Source of the DNA: DATJPR01 sp035506295
Lineage (GTDB): Bacteria > Bacteroidota > Ignavibacteria > UBA10030 > UBA6906
NCBI GenBank assembly: GCA_035506295.1
Contig: DATJPR010000130.1
Span: 1 to 64,000 of the forward strand
Reading direction: 5' to 3'
DNA: 64,000 nt
Made by a program: the position numbers and the translations under genes. The notes beneath the pieces were generated by a model. That model saw nothing but the letters and a program-made list of their open reading frames with translations, was not told the origin of the DNA and made no database searches. This document shows, in pieces, positions 44,818 to 52,945 of the stretch. Within the stretch, counting starts at the first letter, position 1. The number at the start of each line of letters is the position of its first letter.

Positions 44818-45738
44818 TCAATATCGCCAAACAAGTGAGATGCCTATGCCGTTGGGTACGATCAACGGGGCAACAACGAGCCGCTGTGCATCCTCTGGGC
44901 TCTTTGGATTCTCCGATTCGGGATGGGAAACGATCATGCCAAAAGTGTAGCCGAGGGAAATCCCGAGCGGATAGTCGCTATACCAATGGATGCCGTTATT
45001 GACAAGTCCGATCGCGAGGAGCACGCATGCTGAGTATCCGACGGGTCGAACCCATTTCCATTCAGGGTAGTTCTCTGCGACCACAGTCACCGTTGCTACT
45101 GCGGATTCTATGTGACCGGAGGGAAATGCATCATACCGGGGCACGTGCTTCATATACTCCATCTGGTTCGGGAGAAATCTCCATCGCCCGGTAGGGACGC
45201 TGGCATCGCTGGGTCTTTCGCGTCCCGTAATGTGTTTCAACAACTGTACGGCAAGTCCTCCCGAAAGAATAACCTCAACGAGTTGGCTTCCCGTTCTCAG
45301 CGCTCTCTGATCCCCACAGCTCAGCCCATACGCGCCAAACACGGCTGAGACGGTGAACAATGAGCGACCATCACCGAAGTACACAAAGAAATCGCTCAAG
45401 CGTCTGGTGATGGCATTGGAACCATACCACGTTCGTGAGAGAGCCCACGTTTGACGGTCGGTCGAAAGCAGAGCGGCTGTCAGGGCTGTTATCCCTGCCA
45501 TCGCCGGAAGAGCACCTGTGTGAATTGTCGTCTCTCCAACGCGAGCCCAATCGCCCGGGATGTTGGTGAACATCGTATACCACCTGAGGTTTGGAGCAGG
45601 TTGAGTAAAAGATGGTACCGCTGGCGAGGATGTCGTGTCATTGGTTTCCTGGGCCATGATTTTTCCTAGCCCTGGAGATGGAAACATGTTCATGAAGGCA
45701 AGGAGCAGTGTAATTCCAATGGTCTTCAATGCGATCAC
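44818..45738 (-). CDS. PAP2-family phosphatase
   Basis: A 306-residue phosphatidic-acid phosphatase-type protein with an N-terminal signal or anchor (GITLLLAFMNMF, possible cut after IMAQ). The three catalytic motifs are KHITGRERP, PSGHIESAVA and HWYSDYPLG. Substrates of the family include lipid phosphates such as undecaprenyl diphosphate and phosphatidate, acted on at the outer face of the inner membrane. The GTG at 45738 has only a weak ribosome site; an ATG at residue 16 is possible but would cut the signal. Lies alone. Confidence 0.9.
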   Translation of the reverse strand: MIALKTIGITLLLAFMNMFPSPGLGKIMAQETNDTTSSPAVPSFTQPAPNLRWYTMFTNIPGDWARVGETTIHTGALPAMAGITALTAALLSTDRQTWALSRTWYGSNAITRRLSDFFVYFGDGRSLFTVSAVFGAYGLSCGDQRALRTGSQLVEVILSGGLAVQLLKHITGRERPSDASVPTGRWRFLPNQMEYMKHVPRYDAFPSGHIESAVATVTVVAENYPEWKWVRPVGYSACVLLAIGLVNNGIHWYSDYPLGISLGYTFGMIVSHPESENPKSPEDAQRLVVAPLIVPNGIGISLVWRY

Positions 45739-46264
45739 CTTGATCTTCGTCGCTTGAGATTACTGCAAAAAGCAAAAAGTGAGAAGGAGGATGATAAACA
45801 CCGGGGGGACGTTTTCATTTCCTCATCATACTACTCTTCAATGATCTCTGGGTAACGAGAGTGTTGCCAAATTGTTATCTTAAATGTCGACGGGCAAGAC
45901 TGGAAGGCAGGTCGCACCCAGGCTGAAGGGCTCAGGAGTATATTTCGCAGAACGCAGAATATCATGGGATGATACGTGCTAGACACGGTCAGCAAAAGTT
46001 ACGCCGAAGAGATGTGAGCGCCGAACTCCGAAGTGCAAGCGATGTGCGCGGCGATGTGCTCGAGGAGTACGCTAAGGCTGGACAGTTCGGGAACCTCAGA
46101 AGACCGGCAATCACCATCTGAGCGTCGGCAGCCGAAGCGAGACAAGACTTGAGTTTGCCATGTTGGACAATCTTCTGCGTAAGTCTCAGCGTGGTCTGGA
46201 TTATTGGTGCGGAATTGGTAGCTTCTCATGATGTGCTACAGCTTCTTACGATCGGGATGCTCAA
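45739..46264. other. 526-base gap between divergent genes
   Basis: Short frames on both strands (for example minus 45999-46229, 76 codons) lack ribosome sites and family likeness. No clear promoter pair, repeat or RNA gene is seen. Confidence 0.4.
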
Positions 46265-46510
46265 ATGAGGAACTCGAACGGCTTTCCGCTCTATGTCCGT
46301 GCGGGCTTGCTTGGAGTGCGCAGCAGGAGGCAAGCGTGGCTTCAATTCTGGGTCGCACTCGCAGTATCCACTTTTCTGTTTCTCCTCCTTGATATCGGCT
46401 CTTCTTTTTTCTGGACACTGGTCTACGTTGGGTCAGTTCTCCTCACAGCAAGGTGGTTTCTAGCTTGCATCCGTTGGGTGGATGAACATGCCAATTGGGA
46501 GAAAGAGTGA
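46265..46510 (+). CDS. Small membrane protein
   Basis: An 81-residue protein with two hydrophobic segments (about 28-45 and 49-67) and basic ends (VRSRRQAW). It has no known motif and only a weak ribosome site, but its stop overlaps the GTG start of the next membrane protein (GTGA, 46507-46510), so the pair is probably translated together. It may act as a partner of that protein. Confidence 0.6.
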   Translation: MRNSNGFPLYVRAGLLGVRSRRQAWLQFWVALAVSTFLFLLLDIGSSFFWTLVYVGSVLLTARWFLACIRWVDEHANWEKE

Positions 46511-46932
46511 CCTCCCCAGATCGCAGGTTGCTCCCAATGTCGGCAGGGTGGCAGACCGTCCAATGGATGCTCTTCGCCGTGTGGATCGCAGACGCGATTG
46601 CAGTTATGATGCACAGGAGGGCAGGATTTCTGACCAACCATGCAGCTGATTTAACGTTGCCCCCTTGGCTTTACATCACTTTTCGCCGTCAATACAGAGG
46701 ACTGGCAGGATTGCCGCTTGTCCGTGATATTTGCGCTTCGGCAGTGAAGACGGGTTCATTCGTGCTGCTAGCATCGTGCGCAACAGAAGTCTCGCAGTAT
46801 TTCTGGCCGCACGGTCTCTTCGCAGGCACGTTTGATTGGTATGACCTCCTCACGTATTTCATCGGCGTGACAGCAGTAGTTGCTGCCGATCTGCGATGGG
46901 ACATACGCGGGGCCGGGAGGGCGATGCCCTGA
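46507..46932 (+). CDS. VanZ/DUF2809-like membrane protein
   Basis: A 141-residue membrane protein with about four hydrophobic segments. The ending TEVSQYFWPHGLFAGTFDWYDLLTYFIGV matches the conserved E-SQ...FDxxDLL...IG core of VanZ-like / DUF2809 proteins. GGAG lies 6 bases before the GTG start, which overlaps the previous stop; a TTG four codons upstream is less likely. Biochemical role unknown in this group. Confidence 0.7.
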   Translation: MTSPDRRLLPMSAGWQTVQWMLFAVWIADAIAVMMHRRAGFLTNHAADLTLPPWLYITFRRQYRGLAGLPLVRDICASAVKTGSFVLLASCATEVSQYFWPHGLFAGTFDWYDLLTYFIGVTAVVAADLRWDIRGAGRAMP

Positions 46933-47361
46933 AGAACGAACGATGCTTCCCTGCAACGCAAGGAAAAACAGGAGTCGGTAGGCGGGCAAAGGAAGGCTCT
47001 GCATGTTTGGCGGCCAGCAAAAACCAAGGGATCTGTCGCCGGAGGTGGCAGTAATCTGAGAGTTGGATTTGCTACTTCTGGAGTGCATCCATTCTCTCCC
47101 CCATTTTTCCTGAGACCTTCTTGGCCGTTGACAAAGCTGATTCTTGTCCTATGCATAGCCAGCGGCTGTAGCGCCGCGGCAGTGAGCGCGGGTGGGCTCG
47201 AGCCGCCAGCCGAAAAAAACAGCAGCCCCGTTGTCAGAATCTGCCGCTCCATTTCTTGCATGAACATGAGACTGATCTCGTTGCATGGCTCGCACGCCTT
47301 TCGTATATTTGGCTTGGTGTTCATGCAATCCACGCTCCCGGCCCCGACATTCTGTCACAGC
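46933..47361. other. 429-base gap before tRNA-Arg
   Basis: No gene is supported on either strand; a minus-strand frame of over 200 codons crosses it but is the antisense of the VanZ-like gene. It holds the tRNA promoter (47281-47311). The mature tRNA begins about 50 bases after that promoter. Confidence 0.5.
47281..47311 (+). promoter_or_regulatory. Predicted promoter for tRNA-Arg
   Basis: TTGCAT (47281-47286) and TATATT (47304-47309) are separated by 17 bases. TATATTTG (47304-47311) is an exact match to the Bacteroidota TAnnTTTG element, with TTG 20 bases upstream. Start of transcription would be near 47316. Confidence 0.65.
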
Positions 47362-47436
47362 GCCCTCGTAGCTCAGTATGGATAGAGCAGCAGTTTCCTA
47401 AACTGTTGGTCGCGTGTTCGAATCACGCCGAGGGCA
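47362..47436 (+). tRNA. tRNA-Arg (anticodon CCU)
   Basis: A complete 75-base cloverleaf. The acceptor arms GCCCTCG (47362-47368) and CGAGGGC (47429-47435) pair fully with discriminator A. The D stem is GCTC/GAGC, the anticodon loop TTCCTAA (47395-47401) gives anticodon CCT, and the T arm is GCGTG-TTCGAAT-CACGC. The 3' CCA is not encoded and must be added. It reads AGG codons. Confidence 0.95.
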
Positions 47437-47455
47437 CGCTTCTTTGAGCAAAGAC

Positions 47456-47965
47456 ATGAACTTCCTGGCGCTCGATTTTGAAACGGCCGACTACGGGCCG
47501 GACAGCGCGTGCGCAGTGGGGCTGATCAGGGTGAGAGACGGAAGGATCGAGTCGCGCGCGGCGTACCTTATCCGACCGCCGAGACCGGAGTTCGTATTTA
47601 CGTACATCCATGGGATTAGGTGGGAGGACGTCGAACAGATGCCGACGTTCGGGAAGCTCTGGCCGACCATCAAGCCGATGTTCCAGGAGGTCGACTTTGT
47701 TGCGGCACACAACGCCAGCTTCGATCAGGGAGTCCTGTATGCCTGCTGCGAGTCAGCCGGCATCGAACCGCCTGATGTGCCGTTCCGATGCACCATGGTC
47801 GAAGCACGACGTCAGTGGGGGATCTATCCAACCAAGCTGCCCGATGTCTGCCGACGGCTCGGCATCGAGCTTCGCCATCACGATGCTTCCTCGGACGCAG
47901 AAGCGTGCGCCCAGATCATGATCAAAGTCCTCGCTCCCCAGGTCAGCCCTAGATCAAGGCGATAG
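47456..47965 (+). CDS. DnaQ-family 3'-5' exonuclease
   Basis: A 169-residue exonuclease of the DEDDh type, as in the polymerase III epsilon subunit. Exo I is LALDFETAD, Exo II AHNASFDQGVLY and Exo III HHDASSDAEACA. It is a stand-alone domain without polymerase-binding tail or GIY-YIG fusion, so a repair or RNA-trimming role is as likely as proofreading. It starts 20 bases after the tRNA and its 3' end overlaps the convergent DUF302 gene by 17 bases. Confidence 0.9.
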   Translation: MNFLALDFETADYGPDSACAVGLIRVRDGRIESRAAYLIRPPRPEFVFTYIHGIRWEDVEQMPTFGKLWPTIKPMFQEVDFVAAHNASFDQGVLYACCESAGIEPPDVPFRCTMVEARRQWGIYPTKLPDVCRRLGIELRHHDASSDAEACAQIMIKVLAPQVSPRSRR

Positions 47966-48335
47966 CACGCTCCAAGCGCTTCCTCACCTCTGTCGCGATA
48001 GTTTCCAGTTGAGGATTCTCTACAAGCTTGCCCATCGACACCGGGTCGAAGGCAGAGACGGTCGTCTTTCCACCCTTCGTCTGAACAACGACGTTACACG
48101 GGAGGAGAAGACCGATCTGCTCGTCCGTCTGCAACGCCTGATACGCAAAGGGAGGATTACACGCGCCGAGGATCACGTATTGATGGAAGTCGACGTCCAG
48201 TTTCTTCTTCAATGTTTCCTTGACGTCGATGGTGGTCAGGATCCCGAAGCCCTCCTTCTTCAATTCCTCCGTGACCTTTTGCACCGCCTGCGCGAAGGAA
48301 AGAGAGACCGTCCGTTCGATGCCGTAGGACGTCAT
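47949..48335 (-). CDS. DUF302-domain protein
   Basis: A 128-residue alpha/beta protein: FAQAVQKVTEELKKEGFGILTTIDVKETL (split by a loop), then YVILGACNPPFAYQAL and GLLLPCNVVV, the DUF302 core with Cys in GACNPP and LPCN. The function is not known. Its start shares one base with the end of the rhodanese gene, so the two are one operon; the pair suggests sulfur or thiol metabolism. Convergent with the exonuclease. Confidence 0.9.
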   Translation of the reverse strand: MTSYGIERTVSLSFAQAVQKVTEELKKEGFGILTTIDVKETLKKKLDVDFHQYVILGACNPPFAYQALQTDEQIGLLLPCNVVVQTKGGKTTVSAFDPVSMGKLVENPQLETIATEVRKRLERAIALI

Positions 48336-48739
48336 CAGCGTTTTCCTTTCTGTCGGGTTTCAGTTCGGTGGAGGAAATTCCACTCGGCGATCCCGCCCTT
48401 CATGTTGGCGCTCTTCAGTCCTTGCTTGCGAAGAAGATGAGCCGCAGTCCCGCTTCTGTTGCCGCTCTGGCAAAAACAAATGATCTCTCGGTTGCCATAC
48501 TTTTTCAATTCGGCGATCCGGTGACGCAGCTCCTGAAGAGGAATGTGCAACGAGCCGGGGATTGAGCCCGCCGCCCGTTCTGCATCGGTCCGAACGTCCA
48601 GGAGAATTACTTCGCCGGCATGATTCCGACGCAGCTCATCCGCTTGCTCCGGGCCGTATTGGGAAATCCCTCTGCGACGAAGGTAGGAATTCACGATGAG
48701 GAAGAGAAGAATTGCTGCGACGACAACAAAGATAATCAT
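48335..48739 (-). CDS. Membrane-anchored rhodanese-like protein
   Basis: A 134-residue protein with an N-terminal membrane anchor (IIFVVVAAILLFLIV) and a single rhodanese domain. The substrate motif is VILLDVRTDAE and the active loop ICFCQSGNRS has the catalytic Cys. The domain would face the cytoplasm or periplasm depending on orientation (positive YLRRRG after the anchor suggests cytoplasm). It is the first gene of a pair with DUF302 and divergent from the trp promoter. Confidence 0.88.
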   Translation of the reverse strand: MIIFVVVAAILLFLIVNSYLRRRGISQYGPEQADELRRNHAGEVILLDVRTDAERAAGSIPGSLHIPLQELRHRIAELKKYGNREIICFCQSGNRSGTAAHLLRKQGLKSANMKGGIAEWNFLHRTETRQKGKR

Positions 48740-48852
48740 AGGAATGGGCTGGGAGATATGTTGCTGACCTTGAGGTTCTACACAGGATAGTCATATGATG
48801 CAGTCTGAACCCAATGCGAGTCGGAGAAGATGAAAAATTTGACCGGATGAGC

Positions 48853-48881
48853 TTGACATGGACCCCGTCCTCTGCTATATT
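48853..48881 (+). promoter_or_regulatory. trp operon promoter
   Basis: A perfect TTGACA (48853-48858), a 17-base spacer and TATATT (48876-48881). Transcription is expected to start at about 48886-48888, that is, at or within two bases of the leader peptide's ATG. No clear TrpR-type operator palindrome is seen around it. Confidence 0.85.
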
Positions 48882-48887
48882 CCATAC

Positions 48888-48959
48888 ATGCAACAATCAA
48901 GCACAAACACACTTTCTGTGCATTCATCCTGGTGGTGGCGCAGCCTGGTTGCCGGCTGA
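48888..48959 (+). CDS. trpL: trp operon leader peptide with three consecutive Trp codons
   Basis: An ATG at 48888 opens 23 codons ending in TGA at 48957. Codons 15-17 (48930-48938) are TGG TGG TGG (peptide ...SSWWWRSL...). It sits between the trp promoter and an intrinsic terminator that precedes trpE, the arrangement of a ribosome-mediated attenuator: when charged tRNA-Trp is scarce the ribosome stalls at these codons. There is no ribosome site before the ATG and the predicted transcript begins at it, so it is probably translated as leaderless mRNA, as reported for trpL of Sinorhizobium meliloti. Confidence 0.88.
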   Translation: MQQSSTNTLSVHSSWWWRSLVAG

Positions 48960-48999
48960 ATCAGCACGCGGATGATTGTTGCCTGAATTCCTCAACAAG

Positions 49000-49030
49000 C
49001 GCCCTTCTGGTTCACCGGAAGGGCGTTTTT
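49000..49030 (+). terminator. trp attenuator (intrinsic terminator before trpE)
   Basis: CGCCCTTCTGG (49000-49010), loop TTCA and CCGGAAGGGCG (49015-49025) form an 11-pair stem with one G-T pair, followed by TTTTT and a T-rich tail. It ends about 50 bases before trpE. A competing structure is possible: TTGTTG (48976-48981) with CAACAA (48993-48998), plus GCG (48968-48970) with CGC (49000-49002), would take the base of the terminator's left arm and act as antiterminator. Confidence 0.85.
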
Positions 49031-49080
49031 CGTTGTTTTCAGTCCTTCGCGTTCCGCGGTACTGCACATAAGGTAGGAAG

Positions 49081-50565
49081 ATGGATCAAAACGAGTTCCG
49101 GCGACTGGCGTCGACCTTCAATGTTATTCCGCTCACACGCACGCTGCTCGCGGACCTGCAAACGCCTGTCTCGGCGTACCTCTCGCTCCGGCAGGACTCG
49201 CGATCTTCGTTCCTGTTCGAAAGCGTCGAGCCAAATGAACGCGTCGGCCGGTTCTCCTTTATCGGCGTGGACCCGGTGATTTTGATTCGCGGTCAAGGGC
49301 CGATGTGCGAGGTCGTGGAACAGGGCGCGACGAGCCTTGCTCGGGGGACGGTTTTTGATGTCCTCGCATCGTACACTTCCCGATACAAACAGGCCCCGCT
49401 TGATGGTTTTGAGGGATTGATCGGAGGCTTTGTAGGCTATCTTGGGTACGATACGGTTCGCCATCTCGAACGCCTTCCCGGCATCGTGCCTGCCGAAGGG
49501 AGGGAGACCGAATCAATCTTCGGACTCTTTGACGATATCGTCCGATTCGATCACTTCGGACAGAGCCTCACGATTGTCCACAATGTTTTCGTCGATCCTG
49601 GCCGCGATCCGGGTACCCAGTACGACGAGGGAGTGAGCCGCCTGGAGACGATCGAGTTGAAGCTGCGACGACCTGCCGTGGCGGCCTCCAAACTCTCTCT
49701 GGTGAATTCCATTTCGGACGCGACGCCGAAGGAGGCCTACTGCGAGGCGGTTGCCCGCGCCAAGCACTATATCGTGGAAGGCGACATTTTTCAGGTGGTC
49801 CTCTCCCGACGGCTCGATGCTCATTTCACGGGCGATCTCTTCCCGGTGTACAGAGCTCTGCGAGTCATCAATCCATCTCCCTATTTGTTCTATCTCGAAT
49901 TCGGGAACACGGTGCTCGTCGGGTCATCGCCTGAGGTCCTCGTGCGTGTCCATAGGGGCGAGGCGGAGGTCCTTCCCATCGCCGGGACTCGACCCCGGGG
50001 GAGGAACGAAGAGGAAGACCTCGCCCTCGAACGCGAGCTCCTGCACGATGAAAAGGAACTCGCCGAACATATTATGCTTGTCGATCTCGGTCGCAATGAC
50101 GTCGGGCGCATCGCTGACTTCGGATCCGTCTCTGTGCCTGTCCTGAAGCGTATCGAACGCTACTCGCACGTCATGCACATCGTCTCTGAAGTGAAGGGAA
50201 GATTGCGCACGGGGATCTCTACGCTTGACGCGCTGAAAGCGTGTTTCCCGGCGGGTACCGTGAGCGGTGCGCCGAAGGTCAGGGCCATGGAAATCATTGC
50301 CGAGCTGGAGCCGTTCCCGCGTGGCGCCTATGCCGGCGCCGTGGGATATCTCGGCCTCAACGGGGAGCTCGATACCTGCATTGCGATCCGCACGATCGTC
50401 GCACATGACGATTCTCTGAGCATCCAGGTCGGTGCCGGGATTGTCGCCGATTCGGTGCCCGAGCGGGAATACGAAGAGACGGTGAACAAATCCAGGGCCA
50501 TGCTCGCGGCACTCCGACGGGCAGCGGAAGGGCTTCATATGGCGCCTGTGAACGATCAGGGATAG
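49081..50565 (+). CDS. trpE: Anthranilate synthase component I
   Basis: A 494-residue enzyme that converts chorismate and ammonia to anthranilate with TrpG. The N-terminal FLFESVEP is the tryptophan feedback-site region (LLES-type motif). The chorismate-binding half has IAGTRPRGRN, ELAEHIMLVDLGRNDVGRI, the FPAGTVSGAPKVRAMEII signature and the late VGAGIVADSVPEREYEET. It is the first structural gene after the attenuator, and its stop is 3 bases before trpG. Confidence 0.97.
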   Translation: MDQNEFRRLASTFNVIPLTRTLLADLQTPVSAYLSLRQDSRSSFLFESVEPNERVGRFSFIGVDPVILIRGQGPMCEVVEQGATSLARGTVFDVLASYTSRYKQAPLDGFEGLIGGFVGYLGYDTVRHLERLPGIVPAEGRETESIFGLFDDIVRFDHFGQSLTIVHNVFVDPGRDPGTQYDEGVSRLETIELKLRRPAVAASKLSLVNSISDATPKEAYCEAVARAKHYIVEGDIFQVVLSRRLDAHFTGDLFPVYRALRVINPSPYLFYLEFGNTVLVGSSPEVLVRVHRGEAEVLPIAGTRPRGRNEEEDLALERELLHDEKELAEHIMLVDLGRNDVGRIADFGSVSVPVLKRIERYSHVMHIVSEVKGRLRTGISTLDALKACFPAGTVSGAPKVRAMEIIAELEPFPRGAYAGAVGYLGLNGELDTCIAIRTIVAHDDSLSIQVGAGIVADSVPEREYEETVNKSRAMLAALRRAAEGLHMAPVNDQG

Positions 50566-50568
50566 ACC

Positions 50569-51144
50569 ATGATACTCGTCATCGACAACTACGACTCGTT
50601 CACGTTCAATCTCGTCCAGTTGCTCGGACGGTTCACGTCCGACATCGCCGTCCGACGCAACGATGAGATCACTCTCGACGGCATCAAGGACTTGAAGGTT
50701 GAGAGGATCCTCATCTCTCCCGGACCTGGACGTCCGGAGGACGCCGGGATCACCGTCGATGCAATCAAGAGGTTCGCGGGGGAGATGCCGATTCTGGGGG
50801 TGTGTCTCGGCCATCAGGCCATTGGTCAGGCGTTCGGCGGCATTGTCGTCCATGCCCGAACGCTGATGCACGGTCGCACGTCGGTGATTCATCATGATGG
50901 CCGTGGGCTGTTTGCCGGTGTCCAGGACGGTTTCACGGCGACACGCTATCACTCCCTTGTGGTCGATCGCGGGGAAATGCCGCCCGAGCTCGAGCTCACC
51001 GCGTGGACCGATGACGGAACCGTCATGGGCGTGCGGCATCGCCGCTTTGCGGTCGAAGGAGTACAATTTCATCCCGAGTCGATCCTCACCGAAGCAGGTG
51101 CACAGATGCTCCAGAACTGGCTACAGGAGAGTCCTCACGCATGA
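50569..51144 (+). CDS. trpG: Anthranilate synthase component II (glutamine amidotransferase)
   Basis: A 191-residue class I glutamine amidotransferase that supplies ammonia to TrpE. NYDSFTFNLVQ begins the domain, ISPGPGRPEDAG is the conserved glycine-rich region, the nucleophile Cys is in GVCLGHQAIGQAFGG, and the His-Glu pair is in FHPESILTEAG. It is not fused to TrpD. It starts 3 bases after trpE and overlaps trpD by 4 bases (ATGA). Confidence 0.96.
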   Translation: MILVIDNYDSFTFNLVQLLGRFTSDIAVRRNDEITLDGIKDLKVERILISPGPGRPEDAGITVDAIKRFAGEMPILGVCLGHQAIGQAFGGIVVHARTLMHGRTSVIHHDGRGLFAGVQDGFTATRYHSLVVDRGEMPPELELTAWTDDGTVMGVRHRRFAVEGVQFHPESILTEAGAQMLQNWLQESPHA

Positions 51145-52154
51145 AAGCCTATATCGAGAAATGCCTGACAGGTGGTAATCTGACTTCGGAGGAAGCCGCG
51201 GCCGCGCTCGACCTTATCATGACGGGCCAGGCCACGGACATTCAGATTGCAGGATTGATAGTCGCCCTCCGCGCGAAGGGAGAGACGGTGGATGAAATCG
51301 TGGGATTCGTGAAGACGATGCGGGCGCACGCCATTACGATCGCCGTCGATGATCCCGATGCGATCGACATGTGCGGCACGGGAGGTGATGGCAGGGGGAC
51401 GTTCAATATCTCGACCGTGGCGAGCCTTGTCGCTGCAGGCGCGGGAGTAACTGTGGCCAAGCACGGGAACCGCTCGGTCTCGAGTCGAAGCGGAAGCGCA
51501 GACCTGCTCATGGCGCTTGGTGTCAACATCCAGGTTCCGCCGGCCCGGGTACAGGAATGCGTGAACAGCATAGGCGTCGGGTTTCTCTTTGCACCGTTGT
51601 TTCATCCGGCGATGAAATATGCCGGCAAACCGAGGAGCGAGCTCGGCGTGAGAACGATATTCAATATCCTCGGACCGATGACGAATCCGGCCCTGGTGCG
51701 ACGTCAGCTCCTCGGGACGTTCAACAAGGAAATCGCCCCGAAACTCGCCGCCGTCCTTCAGCGGCTCGACGCTCGGAAGGTGCTCGTCGTGCACAGCGCG
51801 GATGGGATGGACGAAATCAGCATCGCAGCCGCGACGACCGGGTTTGAGGCGGAGCCGGGCAAGTCTGTCGCGGAGCGCACGATTCAGCCTCGGGACTTCG
51901 GTCTGCAAAATGGGACTGCCACCGATATGCTCGGCGGCAGCGCGGAGGAAAATGCCCGAATTGCAAAGGGCGTTCTTGATGGACACAAGACGAGGGCACG
52001 CGATGTCGTCATTGCGAACGCAGCTGCAGGGATCTACGTTGCGGGAAAAGCATCCTCTCTGGCAGAAGGGGCGACAAAGGCAACGGAGTCGATAGACTCC
52101 GGCAAAGCCCGTCAGTCTTTGTCCCGACTCATCGACCTCACGAATCGTCCATGA
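51141..52154 (+). CDS. trpD: Anthranilate phosphoribosyltransferase
   Basis: A 337-residue enzyme attaching phosphoribose from PRPP to anthranilate. The PRPP-binding CGTGGDGRGTFNISTVAS (first motif) and KHGNRSVSSRSGSADLLMALG are intact, and NILGPMTNPA and the VVHSADGMDE region match the family. It overlaps both neighbours by 4 bases, so translation is coupled through trpG-D-C. Confidence 0.97.
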   Translation: MKAYIEKCLTGGNLTSEEAAAALDLIMTGQATDIQIAGLIVALRAKGETVDEIVGFVKTMRAHAITIAVDDPDAIDMCGTGGDGRGTFNISTVASLVAAGAGVTVAKHGNRSVSSRSGSADLLMALGVNIQVPPARVQECVNSIGVGFLFAPLFHPAMKYAGKPRSELGVRTIFNILGPMTNPALVRRQLLGTFNKEIAPKLAAVLQRLDARKVLVVHSADGMDEISIAAATTGFEAEPGKSVAERTIQPRDFGLQNGTATDMLGGSAEENARIAKGVLDGHKTRARDVVIANAAAGIYVAGKASSLAEGATKATESIDSGKARQSLSRLIDLTNRP

Positions 52155-52945
52155 CCTTTCTCGAAACCATCCTTGAACATAAGGCAGCGGAGGTCGCACA
52201 GCGAAAGATTGCCCGGCCAATCGGGACGCTTCTTTCCGCGCGGTGGTACGGCCGATCGACGATTTCCTTGAAGGCGGCTCTTCTGAAGGCGTCTCCGGCG
52301 ATCATCGCAGAACTGAAGAAAGCATCGCCATCCAGAGGGATCATCAGACACGACTTTCGCCCGGCCGATTTTGCCCGGGCATATGAGGCGGCAGGTGCCG
52401 CGGCGATCTCTGTCTTAACCGACGAGCGGTTCTTCTCAGGTTCACTCCAGAACCTCGAAGATGCAAGGGAAGTCGTGTCGATCCCTCTTCTGCGCAAGGA
52501 CTTTGTGGTGGACGAGTACCAGCTTCATGAAGCGCGGGCACATGGTGCCGATGCAGTTCTTCTCATCGTGGCAGCCTTGTCTGCGCCACTGTTGCAGAGT
52601 CTTCTGGAATGCGCCGGCCGGATCGGACTGGATGCTCTCGTGGAAGTCCATACGGTGGGGGAAGTCGAGACGGCGTTGAGAGCGGGGGCGAAGCTCCTCG
52701 GCATCAACAATCGCGATCTGCACTCCTTTAACGTCGATCTTCGGACGACGGAAGACATCCTTCCGCACGTACCGCCGACGGTCACTCTTGTAAGCGAAAG
52801 CGGTATTGGAAGTGCCGACCAAATCCTTCGTTTGACTCGAAGCGGAGTGAGCGCATTTCTTCTGGGAGAATCTCTCATGCGGAGCGACGACCCGGGAGCG
52901 GCGCTCGCCGACCTCCTATCCTCGGTACGGGAGAGGATGAAATGA
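52151..52945 (+). CDS. trpC: Indole-3-glycerol phosphate synthase
   Basis: A 264-residue TIM-barrel enzyme. Family motifs are IAELKKASPSRGII, SVLTDERFFSGSLQNL, LLRKDFVVDEYQLHEARAHGADAVLLI (split) and GINNRDLHSFNVDL, with the catalytic Lys and Glu residues in their usual places, then VSESGIGSADQI. It is a separate protein, not fused to TrpF as in E. coli. Its stop overlaps trpF (ATGA). Confidence 0.97.
   Translation: MTFLETILEHKAAEVAQRKIARPIGTLLSARWYGRSTISLKAALLKASPAIIAELKKASPSRGIIRHDFRPADFARAYEAAGAAAISVLTDERFFSGSLQNLEDAREVVSIPLLRKDFVVDEYQLHEARAHGADAVLLIVAALSAPLLQSLLECAGRIGLDALVEVHTVGEVETALRAGAKLLGINNRDLHSFNVDLRTTEDILPHVPPTVTLVSESGIGSADQILRLTRSGVSAFLLGESLMRSDDPGAALADLLSSVRERMK

Noticed and set aside
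46689..47333. Minus-strand frame of 214 codons before the tRNA
   Set aside because: It overlaps the VanZ-like gene in antisense, has no ribosome site and no family likeness.
48937..49003. GGCGC (48937-48941) pairing with GCGCC (48999-49003) as the trp antiterminator
   Set aside because: A ribosome stalled on the Trp codons would cover the left arm, so this pairing cannot be the antiterminator; the TTGTTG/CAACAA structure fits better.
49924..51072. 382-codon minus-strand frame opposite trpE and trpG
   Set aside because: It is the antisense image of two clear trp genes and has no family likeness.
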